A stretch of 64,000 nucleotides of DNA from JBJEFI01 sp051873875 (GTDB taxonomy: Bacteria > Bacillota > Bacilli > Bacillales > Bacillaceae_G): positions 10,532 to 74,531 of the forward strand of contig JBJEFI010000002.1 in assembly GCA_051873875.1 (NCBI GenBank). Reading direction: 5' to 3'. Made by a program: the position numbers and the translations under genes. Numbering within the stretch: position 1 is the stretch's first letter; each line of letters starts with the position of its first letter. The notes below the pieces were generated by a model. It worked only from the letters and a program-made list of their open reading frames with translations, did no database searches and was not told the DNA's origin. This document shows positions 9,167 through 17,704 of the stretch, one piece after another.

Positions 9167-10462
9167 ATGACTGTTAATGGGCAAAAAATTACAGTAAACG
9201 AAGGAGTTCTTCAAGTACCAAATAATCCAATTGTTCCTTTTATTGAAGGAGATGGAATTGGACCAGATATCTGGGCTGCAGCAGTTCGTGTTTTAGATGC
9301 AGCAGTAGAGAAAGCGTACAATGGAAAACGTAAAATTGTTTGGAAAGAAGTTTTAGCGGGTGAAAAAGCATTTAATGCTACTGGTGAGTGGTTACCGAAA
9401 GAAACATTAGATGTCATTGAAGAGCATTTTATTGCGATTAAAGGACCTTTAACAACACCAGTTGGTGGCGGAATTCGTTCTTTAAACGTAGCGCTTCGTC
9501 AAGAATTAGATTTATTCGTTTGTTTACGTCCAGTTCGTTACTTTGAAGGAGTACCATCTCCAGTAAAACGACCAGAAGATACAGATATGGTTATTTTCCG
9601 TGAGAATACAGAAGATATTTACGCTGGAATTGAGTATGCCGAAGGTTCTGAAGAAGTAAAAAAAGTAATTAAATTTTTACGAGAAGAAATGGGTGTAACA
9701 AAAATCCGCTTCCCAGAAACATCTGGTATTGGTATTAAACCAGTTTCTTCAGAAGGTACAAAACGTTTAGTTCGTGCAGCAATTCGCTATGCGATTAAGG
9801 AAAATCGTCAATCTGTTACACTTGTACATAAAGGTAACATTATGAAATATACAGAAGGCGCATTCAAAAACTGGGGTTATGAAGTAGCAGAGCAAGAATT
9901 TGGAGATAAAGTATTTACATGGGCTCAATACGATCGTATTGTTGAACAACAAGGGAAAGAAGCTGCTAATAAAGCAATGGATGAAGCAATGGCAGCAGGT
10001 AAAATCTTAGTAAAAGATTCGATTGCAGATATTTTCTTGCAACAAATTTTAACTCGTCCAAAAGAGTTTGATGTAGTAGCAACAATGAACTTGAATGGTG
10101 ATTACATTTCTGATGCACTTGCTGCACAAGTTGGTGGAATTGGAATCGCTCCAGGTGCGAACATCAACTATGTAACTGGACATGCGATTTTTGAAGCAAC
10201 ACATGGTACAGCGCCAAAATATGCAGGATTAGATAAAGTAAATCCATCATCAGTTATTTTGTCAGGTGTATTATTACTTGAACATTTAGGATGGCATGAA
10301 GCAGCAACATTAATTACGAAATCAATGGAGAAAACAATTGCTTCAAAAGTTGTTACTTACGACTTTGCTCGTTTAATGGACGGAGCAACAGAAGTAAAAT
10401 GTTCTCGTTTTGGAGACGAATTAATTCAAAATATGGAAGTAGTAGAAGTAGTAGAAAAATAA
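9167..10462 (+). CDS. icd: Isocitrate dehydrogenase (NADP+)
   Basis: Oxidative decarboxylation of isocitrate to 2-oxoglutarate with NADP+. Starting at the ATG at 9167 (ribosome binding site CAGGGGGA) gives 431 residues, the normal length; an upstream in-frame extension to 9089 lacks a ribosome binding site. Visible motifs are IEGDGIGPDIW, the phosphorylation/substrate loop GGGIRSLNVALRQ, and NLNGDYISDALAAQVGG in the metal-binding region. A terminator overlaps the stop codon, separating it from mdh. Confidence 0.96.
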   Translation: MTVNGQKITVNEGVLQVPNNPIVPFIEGDGIGPDIWAAAVRVLDAAVEKAYNGKRKIVWKEVLAGEKAFNATGEWLPKETLDVIEEHFIAIKGPLTTPVGGGIRSLNVALRQELDLFVCLRPVRYFEGVPSPVKRPEDTDMVIFRENTEDIYAGIEYAEGSEEVKKVIKFLREEMGVTKIRFPETSGIGIKPVSSEGTKRLVRAAIRYAIKENRQSVTLVHKGNIMKYTEGAFKNWGYEVAEQEFGDKVFTWAQYDRIVEQQGKEAANKAMDEAMAAGKILVKDSIADIFLQQILTRPKEFDVVATMNLNGDYISDALAAQVGGIGIAPGANINYVTGHAIFEATHGTAPKYAGLDKVNPSSVILSGVLLLEHLGWHEAATLITKSMEKTIASKVVTYDFARLMDGATEVKCSRFGDELIQNMEVVEVVEK

Positions 10463-10487
10463 ATTCGGGCTTATGCCCGAATTTTAT
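10461..10487 (+). terminator. Terminator overlapping the icd stop codon
   Basis: The stem AAATTCGGGC / GCCCGAATTT (10461-10470 and 10475-10484) has a 4-base loop and begins inside the icd stop codon. The T tract is short, so some read-through into mdh is possible. Confidence 0.8.
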
Positions 10488-10659
10488 CTTAAATTTGGCC
10501 GACGCTACCCTTTAACTTCAAAATATCGTAAATTTTGATAAAATTAGGGAGAAGAAGTATCAGAAAAGACTTGATTGATTCGATGTAACATCAAGAAAGG
10601 ATGAAGCAATCTAGTTTATGGAAGCTTGATTTATGATTGTATAAAAGGGGGATAAACTC

Positions 10660-11601
10660 ATGACTAATTTAAAAAGACGTAAAATTTCAGTAATCGGTGC
10701 TGGATTTACTGGTGCAACAACAGCATTTATTTTAGCTCAAAAAGAACTAGGAGATGTTGTATTAGTAGACATTCCGCAAGTAGAAAATCCTACAAAAGGA
10801 AAAGCATTAGATATGCTTGAAGCAAGTCCTGTATTAGGTTATGATGCAAATATTATCGGTACTTCTAATTATGAAGATACAAAAGACTCTGATGTTGTTG
10901 TGATTACGGCAGGAATTGCTCGTAAACCAGGTATGAGCCGTGATGATCTTGTTAACACAAACTCTAATGTTATGAAATCAGTGACAAAGGAAATTGTGAA
11001 ATATTCTCCAAATTGTATTATTGTTGTATTAACAAATCCAGTTGATGCAATGACATACACAGTCTATAAAGAATCAGGTTTTCCAAAAGAACGCGTTATT
11101 GGTCAATCAGGTGTATTAGATACAGCACGTTTCCGCACGTTTATTGCACAAGAATTAAATTTATCTGTAAAAGATATTACAGGATTTGTATTAGGTGGCC
11201 ATGGTGATGACATGGTACCATTAGTACGTTATTCTTATGCAGGTGGGATTCCATTAGAAACATTAATTCCAAAAGACCGTTTAGATGCAATTGTTGAGCG
11301 TACACGTAAAGGTGGCGGTGAGATTGTAAGCTTATTAGGTAACGGAAGTGCCTATTATGCACCGGCAGCATCTATCGTTGAAATGGTAGAGGCGATTTTA
11401 AAAGATCAACGTCGAGTTTTACCGGTAATTGCTTATTTGGAAGGCGAATATGGATACGAAGGTATTTATTTAGGCGTTCCAACTATTTTAGGTGGAAATG
11501 GAATTGAAAAAGTAATTGAATTAGAATTAACAGAAGGTGAAAAAGCTCAATTAGATCGTTCTGTTGAATCTGTTCGTAACGTAATGAATGTATTAACATA
11601 A
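10660..11601 (+). CDS. mdh: Malate dehydrogenase
   Basis: NAD-dependent oxidation of malate to oxaloacetate. The 313-residue protein has the Rossmann motif GAGFTGATTA near the N-terminus and the LDH-like MDH signature: GIARKPGMSRDDL (mobile loop with Arg residues), VLTNPVDAMTY, and the catalytic His in GGHGDDMVPL. The ATG at 10660 follows AAAAGGGGGATAAACTC. The 197 bases upstream probably hold its own promoter. It closely resembles the B. cereus-group protein as I recall it. Confidence 0.96.
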   Translation: MTNLKRRKISVIGAGFTGATTAFILAQKELGDVVLVDIPQVENPTKGKALDMLEASPVLGYDANIIGTSNYEDTKDSDVVVITAGIARKPGMSRDDLVNTNSNVMKSVTKEIVKYSPNCIIVVLTNPVDAMTYTVYKESGFPKERVIGQSGVLDTARFRTFIAQELNLSVKDITGFVLGGHGDDMVPLVRYSYAGGIPLETLIPKDRLDAIVERTRKGGGEIVSLLGNGSAYYAPAASIVEMVEAILKDQRRVLPVIAYLEGEYGYEGIYLGVPTILGGNGIEKVIELELTEGEKAQLDRSVESVRNVMNVLT

Positions 11602-11619
11602 TAGAGATAAAAAATAAAC

Positions 11620-11664
11620 AAAGGGCTCTTTAAAAGTGAAATGCTTTTGAAGAGCCTTTTTTTA
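11620..11664 (+). terminator. Terminator between mdh and the MaoC-like gene
   Basis: A long imperfect stem (AAAGGGCTCTTTAAAAG, 11620-11636, with CTTTTGAAGAGCCTTTT, 11644-11660) is followed by a T run. The ribosome binding site of the next gene starts directly after it. Confidence 0.85.
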
Positions 11665-11679
11665 AAAGGAGGAAGAAAG

Positions 11680-12138
11680 ATGTTAGTAGAAAAGCGTAAA
11701 TTAGGAAGAAGAATAAATGAAATGAGTGTTGGAGAAAGACTAATATTTACCGATAAAATGGAAGACAAAGAATTATTATTGTATTTAGGACTTACCGATG
11801 ATGCAAATCCTCTTTATATTCAACATGATTATGCCTCTAAAACAAAATTTAAAGCACCTATTGTTCCCGCAATTATGATAAATGGTATTTTGTTTTCTTC
11901 TATTTCTAAATATTTTCCTGGACCTGGAAGTTATATTAATGATCAACATCTCTCCTTTTTACATCCAATTTATCATGGTGAATCCATTCGCTTTTGTTTA
12001 GAAGTAAAAGAAATTAAAAAGGAAGAAGAAAAGGTTGTCATTGCAGTTGAAGCACAAAATGAGGAAAAAGAGATTGTGATTACAGGGAACATTATTGTTT
12101 CTCCTCCTGTCTACAAAAAATCTAAATTAAGAAAATAA
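11680..12138 (+). CDS. MaoC-like hotdog-fold dehydratase family protein
   Basis: A 152-residue hotdog-fold protein of the MaoC/(R)-specific enoyl-CoA hydratase type. The conserved pattern GLTDDANPLYIQHDYA followed by FKAPIVPAIMINGILFS matches the family, whose usual hydratase motif is D-x-N-P-x-H. Here the His position reads Tyr (DANPLYIQ), so catalytic competence is uncertain. The ATG at 11680 follows AAAGGAGGAAG. It sits between mdh and phoP, a place I recall for a MaoC gene in B. cereus. Substrate unknown. Confidence 0.75.
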   Translation: MLVEKRKLGRRINEMSVGERLIFTDKMEDKELLLYLGLTDDANPLYIQHDYASKTKFKAPIVPAIMINGILFSSISKYFPGPGSYINDQHLSFLHPIYHGESIRFCLEVKEIKKEEEKVVIAVEAQNEEKEIVITGNIIVSPPVYKKSKLRK

Positions 12139-12262
12139 TGATGGATTTTTTTTGAAAAATCCAGTAATAACTTTTCACTTTTGTTAAATAATAGTATGAT
12201 TAGAAAGAAATAAACATTTGGGTGAAATAAGGTTTTAATAAGTTTAGTGGCGGTGACAAAGG

Positions 12263-12841
12263 TTGAGTAATCGAATTTTAGTAGTTGATGATGAAGTTTC
12301 TATTTTAACACTTTTAAAATTTAATTTATCGCAAGCGGGCTTCATTGTTGATGGTGTAGACAACGGAGAAGATGCTTTAAAAGTAGCACAAGAAGAGAAA
12401 TTTGATTTAATTGTGCTTGATTTAATGCTTCCAAAAATGGATGGTATTGAAGTGTGTAAAAAACTGCGAATGAATCAAAACTTCACACCTATTTTAATGC
12501 TAACTGCAAAAGATGATGAATTTGATAAAGTGTTGGGACTAGAATTAGGGGCAGATGATTATATGACAAAACCCTTTAGTCCTCGTGAGGTAGTTGCTAG
12601 GGTAAAAGCNNNNNNNNNNNNNNNNNNNNNNNNNNNNNNNNNNNNNNNNNNNNNNNNNNNNNNNNNNNNNNNNNNNNNNNNNNNNNNNNNNNNNNNNNNN
12701 NNNNNNNNNGATACCCGTATTGTAGATGTCCATATTAGCCATTTACGAGATAAGATTGAACAAGATACTCGTCGTCCTACTTATATAAAGACGATACGTG
12801 GATTAGGGTATAAGCTAGAGGAGCCGAGAGTGAATGAATAG
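12263..12841 (+). CDS. phoP: Response regulator PhoP, interrupted by an assembly gap
   Basis: OmpR-type response regulator controlling the phosphate-starvation regulon, partner of PhoR. The receiver domain is complete, with Asp9/Asp10, phosphoacceptor Asp53 and Lys103 (LTAKDDE). The C-terminal winged helix is represented only by its end (DTRIVDVHISHLRDKIE onward). Bases 12610-12709 are N. Start is a TTG at 12263. The visible parts total about 158 residues; against the usual 240, roughly 80 are missing, more than the 33 that 100 bases could encode. It overlaps phoR by 8 bases. Confidence 0.93.
   Translation: MSNRILVVDDEVSILTLLKFNLSQAGFIVDGVDNGEDALKVAQEEKFDLIVLDLMLPKMDGIEVCKKLRMNQNFTPILMLTAKDDEFDKVLGLELGADDYMTKPFSPREVVARVKXXXXXXXXXXXXXXXXXXXXXXXXXXXXXXXXXXDTRIVDVHISHLRDKIEQDTRRPTYIKTIRGLGYKLEEPRVNE
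12610..12709. other. 100-base assembly gap inside phoP
   Basis: A run of exactly 100 N. Frame happens to be kept across it. The size is a placeholder: the PhoP family length implies about 240 missing bases. The flanks share no repeated sequence. Confidence 0.98.
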
Positions 12842-14594
12842 TTTTCGCTCTCGGCTTTTATTAACGTTAACGACTTTATTACTAGTTGTTCTTATCACTC
12901 TTGGTTTTATAATCGGAAATTTAATTAATAACGTTTATATAGGTACGTTTCATGAGAGAATCACTCGTGATATGAATTTTCTCTCTAGCGAAATTAAAAA
13001 TAATAATTTAAAATCAGAACCATTTCTAAATAGAATTGATTCAGAAATGAAAACAAAATTTCATTTAGATGGTTTACTAGTTGGAACAGATGGACATGTA
13101 TATGTGGAGACGAATAAACAGTTATTAACGAATTTACAAAACTGGAAAGACCAATTCCAACTAGATAATTTAAAGCTGAAAACAGCGAAAGATGTAAAGA
13201 TTAAACATCTTTATGGTCAAACGTACTTGTATGGGATGAATGTGAAAGATGCATTTAACGTAGAGGCTTATCTATTTGTTCAATTAGAAGTAGAAGAGTT
13301 AGATAAAGTAAAAAAACAAATATGGATTATTCTTTCTGTCGGTTTTGCTACTGCTTTGTTTGTTATTACGTGGCTAGGGAAACGAATTACAAGTAAATAT
13401 ACAAAGCCGATTGAAAGCATTACAAAGGTTGCTACCCAATTGGCAAAAGGAAATTATCGAGCTCGCTCCTATGAGGAATTTAATGATGAAACAGGTATGC
13501 TTAGTCAAGCAATTAATACGTTAGCAAGAAACCTACAAGAGTCAATGGTTATACAAGAAATGCAGCAAGACCGTTTAGAAACCTTAATTGAAAACATCGG
13601 AAGCGGCATTTTGCTAATTGATAAGCGTGGTTTTATTAATTTAGTAAATCGAACGTATCGTCAAACGTTTGGTATTCGTAAAAAAGATATTATGTATCAT
13701 CTTTATTATGAGGTGATTCCCTATCCGGAAATTGTAGAATTAATAGGGGAAATCTTTTTAACAGAAGTAAACATTCGAAAACAGCTTGTCGTTCCTATAG
13801 GAATTGAACGAAAACACTTTGAAATTTATGGTGCTCCAATTATTGGGATAAACCATGAATGGAAGGGCATTGTTGTTGTTTTTCATGATATAACAGAGTT
13901 GAAGCGATTAGAACAAATGCGAAAAGACTTCTTGGCAAATGTTTCTCATGAATTGCGAACACCAATTACATCGATTAAAGGTTTTGCAGAAACGCTTATT
14001 GATGGTGCTGGGGAAAATAAAGAAATCCGAGAACAATTTTTATCTATTATTTATAATGAAAGTGATCGGATGCAAATGCTTATTCAAGAACTTTTGGATC
14101 TATCGAAAATGGAGCAAGCCAATTTCAAATTAGACTTATCCATTGTCAATGTTAGTGAAATTCTTGAAAATGTGGCTGTCACATTGGAAAATAAAGCTGT
14201 ATCCAAAGGAATAAACCTGTCTAGTTCCATTGAGAAAGACGTATATATATACGGAGATGGTCAACGCTTAAAGCAAATTTTTGTTAATTTAATTGCAAAT
14301 GGTATTAACTATACCCCTGAAGGCGGACAGTTAGTTGTTAACCTAAAACAACAAGAGAAAGATGTAGTTGTGACAATTAAAGATACAGGTATTGGGATTC
14401 CAGCTGAAGAAATTCCACGTATTTTTGAGCGTTTCTATCGTGTTGATAAGGCTCGCTCTCGTGATTCAGGTGGTACAGGACTAGGGCTAGCAATTGTGAA
14501 GCATTTAGTGGAAGCACATAAAGGAAGTATTGCGGTTAATAGTGAAATTGGAAAAGGAACAACCTTTATTATTACATTTAAAGGTGAGGAATAG
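12834..14594 (+). CDS. phoR: Phosphate-sensing histidine kinase PhoR
   Basis: Membrane sensor kinase that phosphorylates PhoP under phosphate limitation. Order of parts in 586 residues: membrane segment near 7-30, an extracytoplasmic domain to about 160, a second membrane segment, HAMP, a PAS domain (ENIGSGILLIDKRGFINLVN), the HisKA box SHELRTPITSIKGF with His372, and the HATPase domain (N box IANGINYTPEGG, G1 DTGIGIP, G2 GGTGLGLAIVKH). The ATG lies inside the end of phoP, so the two are translationally coupled. Confidence 0.96.
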   Translation: MNSFRSRLLLTLTTLLLVVLITLGFIIGNLINNVYIGTFHERITRDMNFLSSEIKNNNLKSEPFLNRIDSEMKTKFHLDGLLVGTDGHVYVETNKQLLTNLQNWKDQFQLDNLKLKTAKDVKIKHLYGQTYLYGMNVKDAFNVEAYLFVQLEVEELDKVKKQIWIILSVGFATALFVITWLGKRITSKYTKPIESITKVATQLAKGNYRARSYEEFNDETGMLSQAINTLARNLQESMVIQEMQQDRLETLIENIGSGILLIDKRGFINLVNRTYRQTFGIRKKDIMYHLYYEVIPYPEIVELIGEIFLTEVNIRKQLVVPIGIERKHFEIYGAPIIGINHEWKGIVVVFHDITELKRLEQMRKDFLANVSHELRTPITSIKGFAETLIDGAGENKEIREQFLSIIYNESDRMQMLIQELLDLSKMEQANFKLDLSIVNVSEILENVAVTLENKAVSKGINLSSSIEKDVYIYGDGQRLKQIFVNLIANGINYTPEGGQLVVNLKQQEKDVVVTIKDTGIGIPAEEIPRIFERFYRVDKARSRDSGGTGLGLAIVKHLVEAHKGSIAVNSEIGKGTTFIITFKGEE

Positions 14595-14598
14595 TATT

Positions 14599-14637
14599 TT
14601 TACAAATTCTTTACAATTCCGTTGTTTTCCTTTAACA
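14599..14637 (+). promoter_or_regulatory. Pho-box-like direct repeats after phoR
   Basis: TTTACA at 14599, TTTACA at 14610 and TTAACA at 14632 fall on an exact 11-base period (the 14621 position reads GTTGTT). PhoP of Bacillus binds direct repeats of TT(A/T/C)ACA at this period. The position, 4 bases after the phoR stop, is unexpected because no phosphate gene follows. Confidence 0.5.
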
Positions 14638-14654
14638 AAAGAATGATATCTTTA

Positions 14655-14682
14655 TGGATGAAGACCCCTTCATCCAGGTGTT
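14655..14682 (+). terminator. First hairpin after phoR
   Basis: The stem TGGATGAAG / CTTCATCCA (14655-14663 and 14668-14676) has a 4-base loop; a T run appears only after four more bases (GGTG, then TTTTT). Confidence 0.6.
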
Positions 14683-14693
14683 TTTATTTTAGA

Positions 14694-14757
14694 GCAGTAG
14701 CTCTTATAAAATGTTCTTTTTAAATGAATATTTTATAAGAGTTACTGCCCTTTTTTG
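14694..14757 (+). terminator. Strong long-stem terminator before polA
   Basis: A 23-base arm (14694-14716) pairs with 14726-14748 with few mismatches around a 9-base loop, followed by CC and six T. This should separate phoPR transcription from polA. Confidence 0.88.
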
Positions 14758-14865
14758 TTTACATACATATGGTTAAATCGTATCGGTATAGGTTTTTCTA
14801 CTAAAAACATGTTAATATTAATAAGTGAAAATAAAATGATTGTTTATATGTCTGGAGGAAGAGAG

Positions 14866-17493
14866 ATGAGCGGAAAAGTAGTTTTAATTGACGGGAATAG
14901 TATTGCTTATCGTGCATTTTTTGCCTTGCCATTATTGAATAATGATAAGGGAATACATACAAACGCAGTTTATGGTTTTACGATGATGTTAATGAAAATA
15001 TTAGAAGAAGAAAAACCGACACATTTATTAGTTGCATTTGATGCGGGAAAAACGACGTTTCGTCATGCAACGTTTAAAGAATATAAAGGTGGACGTCAAA
15101 AGACACCACCAGAATTATCAGAGCAATTTCCATTTATTCGTGAATTGCTAAAATCTTTTAATGTAGCAACTTATGAACTTGAAAATTATGAAGCGGATGA
15201 TATTATCGGAACAGTTTCAAAGGTTGCCGATGAAAAAGGGATGGAAGTAAAGGTTATCTCTGGAGACCGAGATTTACTTCAATTAGTATCGGATAATGTA
15301 ACGGTTGGAATTACACGTAAAGGGATAACGGATGTAGATGTATTCACTCCAAGTGCTATTATGGAGAAATATGAATTATCTCCAACTCAAATCATTGATA
15401 TGAAAGGGTTAATGGGAGATACATCGGATAATATTCCTGGTGTTCCTGGCGTCGGTGAAAAAACAGCTATTAAGCTTTTAAAAGAATATGAAACAGTTGA
15501 AAATGTATTAGATCATATCGACGCAATTAGTGGGAAGAAATTGAAAGAACGATTAGAAGAAAATAAAGAGTTAGCTCTTATTAGTAAACAATTAGCGACA
15601 ATTAATCGTGAATCTCCAATCCAAATTGGATTAGAAGAGATGGCTGTGCAAGAAGCAAACAAAGGCAAGGTTATATCACTTTTTAAAGACTTAGGTTTTC
15701 AAACCTTATTAACGAAAATGGACGTAGAAGTAGAAGAGCAGGCGCCATTAAAAGAGATAAATGTAACGATTGTCAATGATGTAAAAAAAGACATGCTCTT
15801 AAATGATTCTGTATTAGTAGTAGAAGTATTAGCAGATAATTATCATAGTGGGGATATTATTGGCTTTGCCGTTGTGAATGAAGGTGGTCAGTATTTTATT
15901 CCAACAGAAATCGGCCTACAATCAGATATATTTGTTCAATGGCTACAAGATGAAGCGATGATAAAAGCAACATACGATGCCAAGCGAGCGATTGTTGCAT
16001 TAAAATGGCGTAACATTCAGTTAAAAGGTATTGGATTTGATATGCATTTAGCTTCTTATTTATTAGATCCGACGGAAGGAAATAAAGATTTTGCAACTGT
16101 GGCAAAAGCGGCAGGTTATCAAGATGTCTTATTTGATGAAGAAGTATATGGAAAAGGCGCGAAGCAAGCTATTCCAGCTGAAGATATAGTTGCAAATCAT
16201 CTTGTCCGCAAAGCGACAGCTATCCATGCTTTAAAAGAACAGATGGAAGAAAAGCTAAAAGCAAATGAGCAGTATGATTTATTTGTTTCATTAGAGTTAC
16301 CACTGACAGAAATTCTTGCAGAGATGGAATTTGAAGGTGTGAAAGTAGATGTTAATCGTCTAAAGGAAATGGGAACAGAGTTAAGTGGGCGTTTAAAAGA
16401 AATTGAAACGGATATTTATGCGTTAGCTGGAGAAGAATTTAACGTTAATTCACCAAAGCAACTAGGAGTCATTTTATTTGAAAAACTAGGATTACCATCA
16501 ATTAAAAAGACAAAGACAGGTTATTCTACTTCAGCAGATGTGCTTGAAAAATTAGCAGACTCTCACGAAATTGTGGAGAAAATTCTTCTTTATCGTCAAT
16601 TAGGAAAATTATATTCTACCTATGTAGAAGGATTGTTAAAGGTTGTACACAAAGATACGAATAAAATTCATACTCGTTTTAATCAAGCGTTAACGGCAAC
16701 AGGACGTTTAAGTTCTACAGACCCTAACTTACAAAATATACCAATTCGTTTAGAAGAAGGGCGAAAAATTCGCCAAGCTTTTATTCCTTCTCAAGAAGGT
16801 TGGTTTATCTTTGCAGCCGATTATTCTCAAATTGAATTACGAGTATTAGCTCATATTTCAAATGATCAAAATTTAATCGATGCCTTTAATCACGACCAAG
16901 ATATTCATACGAAAACAGCGGCGGATGTGTTCCATGTCAAGAAAGAAGAAGTAACTTCTCTTATGCGTCGCCAAGCGAAGGCTGTAAATTTTGGAATTGT
17001 TTACGGTATTAGCGATTATGGATTATCTCAAAATTTAGGTATTACAAGAAAAGAAGCAGCGAACTTTATTGAACGTTACTTTGAAAGTTTTCCAGGTGTA
17101 AAAACGTATATGAAAGATGTTGTTCATCAAGCAAAACTAGATGGTTATGTATCGACGCTTTTACATCGTCGTCGCTATATTCCAGAGTTAACAAGTTCTA
17201 ATTTCAATATTCGAAGCTTTGCTGAACGTACAGCAATGAATACACCAATTCAAGGGACAGCAGCAGATATTATTAAAAAAGCAATGATTGATATGGCTGC
17301 TCGCTTAAAAGAAGAAGGTTTACAAGCAAAATTATTATTACAAGTACACGATGAATTGATTTTTGAAGCACCAGAAGAAGAATTAGAACGTTTAAAAGTA
17401 ATTGTACCAGAAGTAATGGAACAAACAATCAAGTTACACATTCCGTTAAAAGCAGATTATGCATACGGTCCAACTTGGTTTGATGCCAAATAA
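14866..17493 (+). CDS. polA: DNA polymerase I
   Basis: Repair and Okazaki-fragment polymerase. Starting at the ATG at 14866 (CTGGAGGAAGAGAG ribosome binding site) gives 875 residues; the frame is open upstream to 14755 but without a ribosome binding site. Order: 5'-3' exonuclease domain (LIDGNSIAYRAF, then GDTSDNIPGVPGVGEKTA), a 3'-5' exonuclease-like middle domain that lacks the usual catalytic acidic motifs as in other Bacillus Pol I, and the polymerase domain with motifs A (DYSQIELRVLAH), B (RRQAKAVNFGIVYG) and C (VHDELIFE). Confidence 0.96.
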   Translation: MSGKVVLIDGNSIAYRAFFALPLLNNDKGIHTNAVYGFTMMLMKILEEEKPTHLLVAFDAGKTTFRHATFKEYKGGRQKTPPELSEQFPFIRELLKSFNVATYELENYEADDIIGTVSKVADEKGMEVKVISGDRDLLQLVSDNVTVGITRKGITDVDVFTPSAIMEKYELSPTQIIDMKGLMGDTSDNIPGVPGVGEKTAIKLLKEYETVENVLDHIDAISGKKLKERLEENKELALISKQLATINRESPIQIGLEEMAVQEANKGKVISLFKDLGFQTLLTKMDVEVEEQAPLKEINVTIVNDVKKDMLLNDSVLVVEVLADNYHSGDIIGFAVVNEGGQYFIPTEIGLQSDIFVQWLQDEAMIKATYDAKRAIVALKWRNIQLKGIGFDMHLASYLLDPTEGNKDFATVAKAAGYQDVLFDEEVYGKGAKQAIPAEDIVANHLVRKATAIHALKEQMEEKLKANEQYDLFVSLELPLTEILAEMEFEGVKVDVNRLKEMGTELSGRLKEIETDIYALAGEEFNVNSPKQLGVILFEKLGLPSIKKTKTGYSTSADVLEKLADSHEIVEKILLYRQLGKLYSTYVEGLLKVVHKDTNKIHTRFNQALTATGRLSSTDPNLQNIPIRLEEGRKIRQAFIPSQEGWFIFAADYSQIELRVLAHISNDQNLIDAFNHDQDIHTKTAADVFHVKKEEVTSLMRRQAKAVNFGIVYGISDYGLSQNLGITRKEAANFIERYFESFPGVKTYMKDVVHQAKLDGYVSTLLHRRRYIPELTSSNFNIRSFAERTAMNTPIQGTAADIIKKAMIDMAARLKEEGLQAKLLLQVHDELIFEAPEEELERLKVIVPEVMEQTIKLHIPLKADYAYGPTWFDAK

Positions 17494-17688
17494 AGTGAAA
17501 CTTCTATCAGGGGGAGTTTTCCTTCATCCCCCTCTAATGGTTAGTTGAACCAATCGGGTTCATACTGCCACTTATCTCCCACTTAAACTTCTTTGATTTC
17601 GCTAAGGTTTGAAGTGGGGGTCTTAGTGGCAGTCAGAACGGGATAAAGTGAAACTTCTATCGGTGGGAAATGATATTTCCACCGATAG
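17490..17688. repeat. Small structured repeat element between polA and mutM (bcr1-like or IS605-derived)
   Basis: A 19-base direct repeat (ATAAAGTGAAACTTCTATC) occurs at 17490-17508 and 17643-17661. It delimits a unit of about 153 bases that folds strongly: GAACC/GGGTTC, then ACTGCCACT/AGTGGCAGT enclosing CCCACTTAAAC/GTTTGAAGTGGG. The second copy runs into a hairpin (CTATCGGTGG / CCACCGATAG, 17657-17688). The first ATAAA overlaps the polA stop. The size and an ATAAA (TTTAT) flank recall the bcr1 repeats of the B. cereus group; the GAAGTGGGGG hairpin also recalls IS605/TnpB element ends. Confidence 0.55.
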
Positions 17689-17704
17689 TGAATGAGGTGA
17701 AAGC

